Source of the DNA: Gillisella vitis | Lineage (GTDB): Bacteria > Pseudomonadota > Alphaproteobacteria > Rhizobiales > Rhizobiaceae | Direction of reading: 5' to 3' | Assembly: GCF_014204625.1 (NCBI RefSeq) | Contig: NZ_JACHLU010000004.1 | Location: forward strand, 1-64,000 | Length of the DNA: 64,000 nucleotides | Shown here: piece after piece, positions 51,872 through 59,219 of the stretch | How positions within the stretch are numbered: the first letter of the stretch is position 1 | Layout: each line of letters starts with the position of its first letter | Notes under the pieces: generated by a model | Told to the model about the DNA's origin: nothing | Seen by the model: the letters and a program-made list of their open reading frames with translations, nothing else | Databases searched by the model: none | Program-made: the position numbers and the translations under genes

Positions 51872-52363
51872 ATGTCCACTGGCGCGAAAGCACTCGGCCT
51901 TGCCGCTGTTGCCCTTTGTTTTTCCACGGCATGGGCTTTTGCCGATGTGATCGGTAAAGTGGGGGTGGATTGGACCGGCAATGATATTGTGGTGGAAGCT
52001 GTGGCTGATCCGCAGGTGAAGGGCGTGACATGCCACGTAACCTACTTTGACCGCTCGATTATTGATCGGCTTCACAAGGGCAACTGGTTTGAAGATCCAT
52101 CCAACAATTCCATCGCCTGCCGCCAGACCGGCCCAATCGAGATTGGCGAGATTGATCTGTCCAAATCGGGCGAAGAAGTGTTTCGTCAAGGGCGGTCGCT
52201 GATCTGGAAGACATTGGTGGTCAACCGGATCTATGACAAGGCCAATGATACACTGGTTTATCTCATTCACTCTCGCCAGGTGGTGGATGGCTCGGCCAAA
52301 ATGGGTATTTCAACAGTGCCTCTGTTCAATCAGACGGTGATCTGGAAGAACGGCAAGCCATGA
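51872..52363 (+). CDS. creA: CreA family periplasmic protein
   Basis: A protein of 163 residues with a signal peptide ending near AFA-D. The body matches CreA (DIVVEAVADPQVKGVTCHVTYFDR, FEDPSNNSIACRQTGPI), a family with two conserved Cys and no known biochemical role. ATG 51872 follows TTGGAG; two earlier in-frame ATGs exist. It is followed by a long non-coding region. Confidence 0.9.
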   Translation: MSTGAKALGLAAVALCFSTAWAFADVIGKVGVDWTGNDIVVEAVADPQVKGVTCHVTYFDRSIIDRLHKGNWFEDPSNNSIACRQTGPIEIGEIDLSKSGEEVFRQGRSLIWKTLVVNRIYDKANDTLVYLIHSRQVVDGSAKMGISTVPLFNQTVIWKNGKP

Positions 52364-52525
52364 AGGTTCAGCGCCTCTTTATAAGCGTTTCTTAACGGAT
52401 AGCCGCGCCGGAATATTAACCCAAAAAAGGTCACACTGGAAAGGGTCATTCGCACCGATCCCTCAATTTCAGGGGTTTATCCTTTGGTTTCTATCGTGCA
52501 AATTAATCGGGCGTGGGGGGTAATG

Positions 52526-52622
52526 GAGTTTGTCAGGGAAAGGTGGAACCCGGTTTCACCGATCAGGCAAACGAAAAAACTTTAGAGTGTGTCTGGTGCA
52601 ATATGGACCCGTCAGACTGTAA
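52526..52622. repeat. Mosaic intergenic repeat, copy C (degenerate)
   Basis: A diverged short copy of the family at 39376. It keeps GGAGTTTGTCAGGGAAAGGT at its left edge and the GTGTCTGG-type right arm, with several mismatches, so the terminal hairpin is weakened. Confidence 0.8.
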
Positions 52623-52670
52623 AGCGCTTCACCACTGATCGTCTGTACGTGCCATGGGGCTGTCTGCTGC

Positions 52671-52889
52671 CATCGATTTGTTAGAATCGATGCGGACATA
52701 TCAGTGCAGTTTGAGAATGTTGCAACGGCTTCCAACAGGAGCGTTTGTTGCAGGGACAATGACCCTTCTCCTGCGGGTCACGAAGACCATCCTTAAGCCA
52801 CCGGGATGGTCTTCATTGTTCATCTGTTCGCTGGCATGTTGAAAACAAGGCCTGTCCGTTTGCGTGTCAAATGGGCAGGTTTTTATTTT
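52671..52889 (+). ncRNA. Candidate structured non-coding RNA with terminator
   Basis: Three structures follow in order. First is a hairpin, CATCGATT/AATCGATG (52671-52692). Second is a three-way junction: closing stem GGACAAT/ATTGTTC (52754-52760 with 52815-52821), a 5-bp arm GACCC/GGGTC (52761-52765, 52775-52779) with a loop containing TCTCCT, and an 11-bp arm GAAGACCATCC/GGATGGTCTTC (52782-52792, 52804-52814). Last is a rho-independent terminator, CCTGTCCGTTTG/CAAATGGGCAGG, then TTTTTATTTT (52851-52889). No open frame of note is present. The start is unknown. It could also be a 3' leader of creA. Confidence 0.55.
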
Positions 52890-52899
52890 GCGCCTGCCT

Positions 52900-52932
52900 A
52901 CAGCGCCTCTCACCCTATATGGCGCACAAAGG
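52900..52932. repeat. 33-bp direct repeat, left copy
   Basis: Contains CACCCTATATGGCGCACAAA. The same 33 bases, with one mismatch, recur at 53382-53414. The two copies flank the small secreted-protein gene. Confidence 0.9.
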
Positions 52933-52946
52933 TTCGCTGTCGCTCT

Positions 52947-53291
52947 TTATTTGATATATATAATTTTGCCGCCGTTGAGCGCTGTTTGCACCCAGATGAC
53001 GTTTTTGATGCGAATGTTGCGCTTTTGCAGAGCTTCAGTCAGTGCCGGGCTGTTTCTGATTTCTGACTGAGATGTTTCGATGCGCTGACGGGACGGGTAG
53101 ATAGCGATCAGTGGTAAATCGCGCTCTCTGCCATGCATGTGATTGGCAACGTTTACGATGGAAACATTGTCATCATAAAATGTGCCAAATACGATTTTCG
53201 ATAGCTGGCTCTGCTCAGCATGGGCTTGCAAAGCCATTGGGCCGGTCAGCAGGGCTGCGGCAGTGGCGTATGTTACAAGGTTTTTCATCAT
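52947..53291 (-). CDS. Small secreted protein of unknown function
   Basis: A predicted periplasmic protein of 114 residues with a signal peptide (MMKNLVTYATAAALLTGPMA...) ending near AHA-E. The body is about 90 residues with no recognised domain or Cys pair. GGAGAAAGACCG sits before the ATG at 53291, so the gene looks real. It is enclosed by 33-bp direct repeats, which hints at a moveable cassette. Nothing in the sequence gives its function. Confidence 0.7.
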   Translation of the reverse strand: MMKNLVTYATAAALLTGPMALQAHAEQSQLSKIVFGTFYDDNVSIVNVANHMHGRERDLPLIAIYPSRQRIETSQSEIRNSPALTEALQKRNIRIKNVIWVQTALNGGKIIYIK

Positions 53292-53381
53292 CGGTCTTTC
53301 TCCGTCACGACACCGCGTGCGATGCCTCCGCGCCTGATTGCTGAAGCCAGAATGGGTGTCAGGCAAAAATCATGCTGCACG

Positions 53382-53414
53382 ACAGCGCTTCTCACCCTAT
53401 ATGGCGCACAAAGG
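53382..53414. repeat. 33-bp direct repeat, right copy
   Basis: 32 of 33 bases identical to 52900-52932 (a C/T change). It lies about 90 bases upstream of the secreted-protein start. Confidence 0.9.
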
Positions 53415-53442
53415 ATGCTGTACCACTTTTAATCTGCTGCAT
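53392..53442 (-). CDS. Possible 16-codon leader peptide
   Basis: ATG with a strong AAGGAG site in the left arm of the inverted repeat at 53438-53487, then MQQIKSGTASFVRHIG and a stop within the 33-bp repeat. Its existence rests only on the ribosome site. It may be chance. Confidence 0.2.
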   Translation of the reverse strand: MQQIKSGTASFVRHIG

Positions 53443-53487
53443 AATTGTCTCCTTAAATCGATTCCGTTTTAAGGAGACAATTATGCA
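53438..53487. repeat. Perfect 20-bp inverted repeat carrying a ribosome site on both strands
   Basis: The arms are TGCATAATTGTCTCCTTAAA (53438-53457) and TTTAAGGAGACAATTATGCA (53468-53487), exact complements around a 10-base centre. Each arm read outward gives AAGGAG, six bases, ATG. In RNA of either strand the ribosome site would be locked in the stem. Confidence 0.9.
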
Positions 53488-53539
53488 ATATTTAGGAACC
53501 ATACGAATGATTTTCACCATGGCATTTAAAAATATATGA
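53483..53539 (+). CDS. Possible 18-codon leader peptide
   Basis: ATG in the right arm of the inverted repeat, with AAGGAG six bases upstream, encoding MQYLGTIRMIFTMAFKNI and a stop just before the 272-bp element. Like its mirror at 53392-53442, it is supported only by the ribosome site. Confidence 0.2.
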   Translation: MQYLGTIRMIFTMAFKNI

Positions 53540-53543
53540 GGTT

Positions 53544-53815
53544 TTAGAGCGTCGTGCGTTTAATATGACCCATTCTGTTTGCTCAAACTTGCTGTCCCAC
53601 AAGGCTGATGGCGCAGCGCGATGTTTTGCCATCGGGCAAGCCATCCAACGCAGTGGGCGGCAAGTTTCAGCAAACCCGAAGGGCCGAATGCCTTCAAGTC
53701 CTGATCAGGATTTTTCCCTCGGACGTACCTCGTGGTATGGCCTTCGGCAAAAATCCTGATCAGCCCATAAATTCATTGCGGCAGAATGGGTCATATTAAA
53801 CGCACGCCGCTCTAA
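53544..53815. mobile_element. 272-bp element with 34-bp terminal inverted repeats (MITE-like)
   Basis: The left terminus (53544-53577) starts TTAGAGCGTCGTGCG and the right terminus (53782-53815) is its inverted copy with one mismatch in 34. Inside is a second inverted pair, CTGATCAGGATTTTT and AAAAATCCTGATCAG. No transposase gene or long frame is present. A partial copy is at 1-93. No target-site duplication is obvious. Confidence 0.8.
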
Positions 53816-53902
53816 ATAAGGCGATCGAAAACGCAAAAACGCGCCGGTTCGGTGCCATCACGTCCGAACCAGCGGTTATTGTCAGCTCAAAGCCTGTTTT
53901 GA

Positions 53903-54370
53903 TCAGGCGGCGTTTGCCAGCAACTCGTCGGCAATGACCGTGTCGAGATTGAGGAAGCAGACCATGGACTTTTCGAGGGCAACGATGCCGCGGCAGAAGG
54001 CGCGCTGCATTTCCGGAATGATTTCCGGCGCAGGCTGCAAATCTTCACCACGAATGGTCATCATGTCTGACACCTGCTCAACCAGCAGACCCACCAGCTT
54101 GCCCGCGATGTCGGTGACGATAATGGCAGAGCGCTCTGATGGCTCGGTCATGCTCATCCCGAGGCGGCAGGCCATGTCGATAACCGGAATCACCGCGCCG
54201 CGCAGGTTGATCAGACCCAGCACGTAGGGCGGGGTGTGCGGCATGGGTGTCACAGGTGCCCAGCCGCGAATTTCGCGGATGGCCATGATGTCGATACAAA
54301 ATTCCTGATCGCCCAAATGGAACGATACGATTTCGAGATATGCTCCAGACTGTTTGATGGCATTAGACAT
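53903..54370 (-). CDS. cheW: Chemotaxis coupling protein CheW
   Basis: Links chemoreceptors to the CheA kinase at the membrane arrays. 155 residues with two beta-barrel halves: EIVSFHLGDQEFCIDIMAIREIRG, then PYVLGLINLRGAVIPVIDMACRLG, the conserved core. ATG 54370 lies two bases after the stop of the chemoreceptor gene, so both are one operon. No cheA or cheY is nearby. Confidence 0.95.
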   Translation of the reverse strand: MSNAIKQSGAYLEIVSFHLGDQEFCIDIMAIREIRGWAPVTPMPHTPPYVLGLINLRGAVIPVIDMACRLGMSMTEPSERSAIIVTDIAGKLVGLLVEQVSDMMTIRGEDLQPAPEIIPEMQRAFCRGIVALEKSMVCFLNLDTVIADELLANAA

Positions 54371-54372
54371 GG

Positions 54373-56361
54373 TTAGAACTCTTCCCAATGATCGGTTGCT
54401 GTCGCGGTTGCCGCTGCCTTTGTCCGGGCTGGCGGTGTTTCGCTGTTCTTACTGAATGCGCCTGCAACCTTGCCCAGAAGCTGCCGTGCAGGCGATGGTT
54501 TTGGTGTTGATGCCGGTTTGGCCGGCATCGGCTTGTTGACTGTGCTTTCTCGCCCGGTGCCATCCACCTTGAACTGGCTGACGAGCCGTCCCAGATTTTC
54601 TGCATCACTGGCCAGTGTGTGGCTCGCCGCGTTGGTTTCCTCGACCATGGCCGCATTTTGCTGCGTCACCTGATCCATCTGCCCAACGGCCGAGTTGATC
54701 TCGCTCAGTCCAACTGATTGTTCTCGCGCCGAGGTTACGATCGACTTAACATGCTCGTTAATTCTGAGAACATCCTCACCTATTTTGTGTAAAGCCTCAC
54801 CTGCGGCGGTCACAAGCTCCACGCCTGTGCGCACTTCGTCATTGGATTTGCCCACCAGCGCCTTGATGGTGCGGGCTGCATCGGCGGCGCGACCGGCCAG
54901 GGCGCGCACTTCCTGGGCAACAACCGCAAAGCCTTTGCCGGCTTCACCGGCACGGGCGGCCTCAACACCGGCGTTCAGCGCCAGCAGATTGGTCTGGAAG
55001 GCGATTTCCTCGATAACGTTGATGATCTTGCCAATTTCTGCCGTGGCATCCTCAATCCGTTCCATCGCCGACATGGCATCCGCAACAACCGCAACCGAGC
55101 GTTCGGCGTAGGAATTGGTGCTGTCCACCATATGGCCTGCATCTTCGGCACGAACGGTACTGGTGCGAACGGTTTCGGTGATTTCGGCCAATGCCGCCGA
55201 GGTCTGCTCCAGCGATGCGGCCTGCTGCTCGGTGCGCTTTGCCAGATCGTCCGCTGCGGAGCGCATCTGGTTGGCATTGGCCTGAATGGAGCTGGAGTTG
55301 ACGGAAATCTCTTCCATCACATTGCGTAAGTGTGCTGCAACCTGATTGAAATCGGTGCGTAGCCGCTCGATCTCCTGCGGAAATTCCTGATTGATGACAG
55401 CACGCAAATTGCCTTCGGCAAGCTGGTTTAACCCCTTGCCCAAGGCATCAACAGCAGCGTTCAGGCGGTCACGCTCGGCAGCCGTTGCCGCCGCCCGCTC
55501 ACGCAATTCAATTTCGCCTGCTTTGCGGGCATCCTCGGTTCTGGCTTCAAGAGCCTGTTTTTCCATGGCAGATTGACGAAATACCTCGGCAGAGCGGGCA
55601 ATGTCGCCGATCTCGTCGGCACGTTCCAGGCTTTCTATCTGATAATCATAGTGCCCGTTGACAATTTCTTGCAGGCTGGTGCGAACGCCGCGAATACCGC
55701 TGAGGATGGATCGGGTGTTGATAATCTGCAAGGCCAGGACAAGCAGAAAGGCAACGAGACCAATGATGAGCTGCATGGCAATTGTGCTTTTGGAGGCGGC
55801 AGTTGCTTCGCCCACACGCTGTTCCACCCGTTTGTTGCCGGCGGTATAAAGAGTTGCAAGGGTCTCACCCAATGTTGCGCCAGCCTCATCAATCACATCA
55901 TCAATACGGGCATAGGCTGCTTCATCAGCGCCGGTTTCGACCAGTTTTTTCAGTTCCGGGCCGGTTTCCTGCAACAGGATTTTCACATTGGCATCATAGC
56001 TGGCAACAGTGCTGGAGAGGTCGAGATCCTTGGCGATGTCTTTGACAAGGCTTGCATTTTTCACAAGGGTTTGACCGTTTTTGTCAAAAATCTCCTGACG
56101 ATCAGGTTGAATTTTGCCTTCCTCACGGTCAATGATCGTATCCATCGCGGCGAGTGTGATCTCGTCGTTGGCGCGGCGCAGTTCATTGATGGTTTCAACC
56201 TTGGTCTTGATTTCAATTGCGCGGCTGAGCGACGCATCCAGCTGGCTGCCTTTGTAATAACCAACAGCCAGCATGGCTGCGATTGCGCAAATGGTGGTCA
56301 CTCCCAATGTCATCAAGCGCTGGCTGATGGAAAGTCCGCGCCCTGAAGATGTGTTGCTCAT
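54373..56361 (-). CDS. Methyl-accepting chemotaxis protein
   Basis: A transmembrane chemoreceptor of 662 residues. TM1 is near 15-35, a periplasmic helical bundle sensor of about 150 residues follows, and TM2 is near 190-212. A HAMP domain, then long methylation helices and the signalling hairpin [22 protein letters not shown] complete it. The C-terminus HWEEF is the xWxxF-type pentapeptide that tethers CheR/CheB. ATG 56361 follows AGGGCGG; an earlier in-frame start adds a poor extension. Ligand unknown. Confidence 0.95.
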   Translation of the reverse strand: MSNTSSGRGLSISQRLMTLGVTTICAIAAMLAVGYYKGSQLDASLSRAIEIKTKVETINELRRANDEITLAAMDTIIDREEGKIQPDRQEIFDKNGQTLVKNASLVKDIAKDLDLSSTVASYDANVKILLQETGPELKKLVETGADEAAYARIDDVIDEAGATLGETLATLYTAGNKRVEQRVGEATAASKSTIAMQLIIGLVAFLLVLALQIINTRSILSGIRGVRTSLQEIVNGHYDYQIESLERADEIGDIARSAEVFRQSAMEKQALEARTEDARKAGEIELRERAAATAAERDRLNAAVDALGKGLNQLAEGNLRAVINQEFPQEIERLRTDFNQVAAHLRNVMEEISVNSSSIQANANQMRSAADDLAKRTEQQAASLEQTSAALAEITETVRTSTVRAEDAGHMVDSTNSYAERSVAVVADAMSAMERIEDATAEIGKIINVIEEIAFQTNLLALNAGVEAARAGEAGKGFAVVAQEVRALAGRAADAARTIKALVGKSNDEVRTGVELVTAAGEALHKIGEDVLRINEHVKSIVTSAREQSVGLSEINSAVGQMDQVTQQNAAMVEETNAASHTLASDAENLGRLVSQFKVDGTGRESTVNKPMPAKPASTPKPSPARQLLGKVAGAFSKNSETPPARTKAAATATATDHWEEF

Positions 56362-56710
56362 GAATGTTACCGCCCTGCTGAAGGTTAACCGGAGTTTACG
56401 TGCGGACAATCCGCAATGCTCGTGTTGCACACATCAAGGCATGGTGCTGCGTTGCCAGACTCAATGTGTACAAAAGCAGATTTTACCGATAACAGTTAAG
56501 CTTACGCTAATTTTAGGAAATATTATTGTCGATAGTCTTATAAATGCCGAAAAAAGGCTGAAGCGACAGTCAGAAGTGTGCTTTGATGATGTCCAGCAAA
56601 GAGCAGTGACGAAAGACACCAAGTTGATTTGCTTTTGGTCATGCTTGCAGCCTATTCAGAGTTATGGTGGGTCACAACAATAAAATGGCTGGCAAAAACA
56701 GAGCGGTTAG

Positions 56711-57310
56711 ATGAAAAAAATTCGGATTGTGTTGTGGGGCATGGCTGCTGTCTGTGCCGCCTTTCTGGGATATATGACGCTGCAAATCTCTGGCGCAAAG
56801 CAGCAGTTTGCCGAGAGCGCTTATGGGGATGCATTCCAGCTTGTTGATCAACGCGGACAGGTGATTACGCAGCAGGCGATGCGTGGCAAACCCAGTGTGG
56901 TGTTTTTCGGCTTTACCCATTGTCCGGAAGTCTGCCCGACAACTCTGTTTGAACTGGATGGCTGGCTGAAAAAAGTTGATCCGCAAGGCGGCGGGCTGAA
57001 TGCGTTTTTTGTCACCGTTGATCCTGAACGCGACACGCCGGATGTGATGAACCGCTATGTTTCCAATGTGTCCGACCGCATTACCGGCATTGCCGGTGCG
57101 CCCGACAAGGTGATGGCCATGGTGAAAAGCTTTCGGGTCTATGCCAAGAAAGTGCCTGTGGATGACAAAGACCCGAACGGTGACTATACCATGGATCACA
57201 CGGCCTCGGTTTTTCTGCTCGACAGTGCTGGCCGCTTCAAGGGAACCATTGCCTATGGTGAAAACCCGGATGTGGCGATCAAGAAGCTCGAAAATCTGAT
57301 GAAGGGCTGA
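56711..57310 (+). CDS. SCO1/SenC-type copper chaperone
   Basis: A membrane-anchored thioredoxin-fold protein of 199 residues that helps assemble the CuA site of cytochrome oxidase. One N-terminal membrane segment (about 5-25), the copper motif THCPEVCPTT (Cys71, Cys75) and the distal His of MDHTASVFL are all present. It faces the periplasm. It sits alone between the chemoreceptor and prmA. Confidence 0.93.
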   Translation: MKKIRIVLWGMAAVCAAFLGYMTLQISGAKQQFAESAYGDAFQLVDQRGQVITQQAMRGKPSVVFFGFTHCPEVCPTTLFELDGWLKKVDPQGGGLNAFFVTVDPERDTPDVMNRYVSNVSDRITGIAGAPDKVMAMVKSFRVYAKKVPVDDKDPNGDYTMDHTASVFLLDSAGRFKGTIAYGENPDVAIKKLENLMKG

Positions 57311-57403
57311 ATTTCACCTCTGGCCGGGCTTTTCCTTGCAACGGTGCCTCAGGCGTTGTACCGGAGGCATGAGAGAACAGCCATCCCACAGGACATTTTC
57401 ATC

Positions 57404-58276
57404 GTGAGCGAAATTCGTTTTTTTGTCAGCGCCACCGAGCAGCAGACCAATCGCATTCTTGACCTGATGAGTTTTGAATTTGGCGAGGAAGATTTTGCCA
57501 TTGCCACCACCGAGGTGGATGAAAAAAATGACGTCTGGGAGGCATCGGTCTATCTGATGCTCGACGATGAAGAGGATGTTCGTGAGCGGGTGGTGTCGCT
57601 GCTGGCTGAGGAGTTTCCCGATCTTCCGGTTCAGCGTGAGGTGATTCCCGATATTGACTGGATTGCCAAATCGCTCGAAGGCCTGACGCCGGTGCGGGCA
57701 GGGCGCTTTCTGGTGCACGGCTCCCATGACCGCGACAAAGTGCAAGTCAATGATCTGGCCATTGAGATTGACGCAGGCCAGGCCTTTGGCACCGGCCATC
57801 ACGGCACCACAGCGGGCTGCCTTGAAATGATTGACAGCGTGGTGCGCTCTCACAAGGTGCGCAATGCGCTTGACTTAGGCACGGGCAGCGGTGTGCTGGC
57901 CATTGCGGTGCGCAAACTTTTGCCGGTGCCGGTGCTGGCAACGGATATTGATCCGATTGCGGTGCGGGTGGCTTCTGAAAACGGTGTGCGCAATGGTGTG
58001 CCAAACGGTATTGAGTTTCGTACGGCACCCGGATTTCACTCCACCGCTTTTTCAAAATATGGGCCGTTTGATTTGATCATCGCCAATATTCTGGCGCGGC
58101 CACTGATGAAAATGGCTCCGCAACTGGTCAATCATCTGGCTCCCGGCGGCTCGGTCATCCTGTCCGGTATTCTGGCCTCACAGCGCTGGAAGGTGATTGC
58201 TGCTTACAATGGTGCAGGGCTGAAACATGTGCGCACCATCTGGCGCAATGGCTGGGTGACCATTCATTTGCAGTGA
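57404..58276 (+). CDS. prmA: Ribosomal protein L11 methyltransferase PrmA
   Basis: SAM-dependent trimethylation of ribosomal protein L11. 290 residues from GTG 57404, which has AGGA ten bases upstream and gives the standard N-terminus; no earlier ATG fits. Motifs: AFGTGHHGTTAGCLEM, ALDLGTGSGVLAIA and NILARPLMKMAP. A 33-base gap plus leader follows the SCO1-type gene, so the two may be co-transcribed. Confidence 0.95.
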   Translation: MSEIRFFVSATEQQTNRILDLMSFEFGEEDFAIATTEVDEKNDVWEASVYLMLDDEEDVRERVVSLLAEEFPDLPVQREVIPDIDWIAKSLEGLTPVRAGRFLVHGSHDRDKVQVNDLAIEIDAGQAFGTGHHGTTAGCLEMIDSVVRSHKVRNALDLGTGSGVLAIAVRKLLPVPVLATDIDPIAVRVASENGVRNGVPNGIEFRTAPGFHSTAFSKYGPFDLIIANILARPLMKMAPQLVNHLAPGGSVILSGILASQRWKVIAAYNGAGLKHVRTIWRNGWVTIHLQ

Positions 58277-58330
58277 AAGCATCAATGTCATTGTGCGCCG
58301 CAGCAGTGTTGCGCGCGCATGGCTTTGCTG

Positions 58331-58616
58331 GAGTTTGTCAGGGAAAAGTGGAACCCGGTTTTCCCGATAAGACAAACGAGAACAAAGACGTTTAGAGTCT
58401 GACTGGCTCAATCTCAAAGTACGCGACGTGCGTATTTCTGGGCTTCGTCCCCCTCATCCGGCTGCCGCCACCTTCTCCCCGCAGGGGAGAAGACGGAAAG
58501 AACAACAACGGTCATGGTTTCCTCGCCCCAGCGGGGTGAGGGGTGAGCCAAGCACTCAAAGCTAAAATGTCGTGTAGTCAGGGAAAAGTGGTTACCGGTT
58601 TTCCCTGACAGACTCT
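58331..58616. repeat. Mosaic intergenic repeat, copy D
   Basis: The uninterrupted long form of copy A. It has the left module GGAGTTTGTCAGGGAAAAGT, the CTCATCCGGCTGCCGCCACC module with the CTCCCCGCAGGGGAG hairpin, and ends with a hairpin GTCAGGGAAAA/TTTTCCCTGAC. It follows prmA by 55 bases. Confidence 0.9.
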
Positions 58617-58641
58617 CGGATCGCACGGTCTGGACATACGA

Positions 58642-58670
58642 AAAAGGCGACATCATTGATGTCGCCTTTT
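58642..58670. terminator. Bidirectional hairpin terminator
   Basis: AAAAGGCGACATC and GATGTCGCCTTTT form a 13-bp stem with a 3-base loop; T-runs are present on both strands. It may close prmA transcripts that read through copy D. Confidence 0.8.
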
Positions 58671-58994
58671 CTTCGATCAGGTCTCCCTGATCACCCGCGA
58701 GCCTTGGGAGGATGGCTCAAGCGGGTCTCGTATGGTCACAACAATGAGAGCTGGAGTGCTCAGATCGCAGAACGAACAGACGTGTTGCGCACTGTTGCGG
58801 GGCGGCTGGCACCAGCAAGAATGTCGCGCGACAGGCCGGATGCGCCGTTCAACCCAATCTGGCGGCCGTGCGGCATGGCGCGGGTCGGAGATGTTGTACG
58901 GATCGGGCTGGTCATTGTTCTTCTCTTCGTTTTATATCGATTAGCATGTTGCGGTGCTTATAACGTGGGTCTGCGCCGCATCCTAGAGGAATGA
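58656..58994 (+). CDS. Possible small membrane protein
   Basis: A frame of up to 112 codons whose last 40 residues include a convincing membrane segment (about VVRIGLVIVLLFVLYRLAC). The N-terminal part is basic and unlike any family I recognise. It starts inside a terminator hairpin, so an internal start (ATG at 58875, MARVGD) is more likely. The upstream 58674-58725 has hairpins instead of a ribosome site. Low confidence; the rest of 58995-59219 shows nothing. Confidence 0.25.
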   Translation: MMSPFLRSGLPDHPRALGGWLKRVSYGHNNESWSAQIAERTDVLRTVAGRLAPARMSRDRPDAPFNPIWRPCGMARVGDVVRIGLVIVLLFVLYRLACCGAYNVGLRRILEE

Positions 58995-59219
58995 TCACAT
59001 GGTAGCTATGCGTTAAACGCATGTATAAATACCAAGGTGGCCGATTTTTGGTCAAAAATCTGTCACAATTACGGGAGGTTTGGGCCTGTTCAGGCCTGCT
59101 GTTATGCAATTGAATGCGCGATTCCTCTGTATCGGGATCAATGATGCGCAATTGGCAGATGGAATTCTGCCTTATCTGTTATAGGCTGGCGTCAGTTTTG
59201 ATTGTGTCGAGCAGGTATC

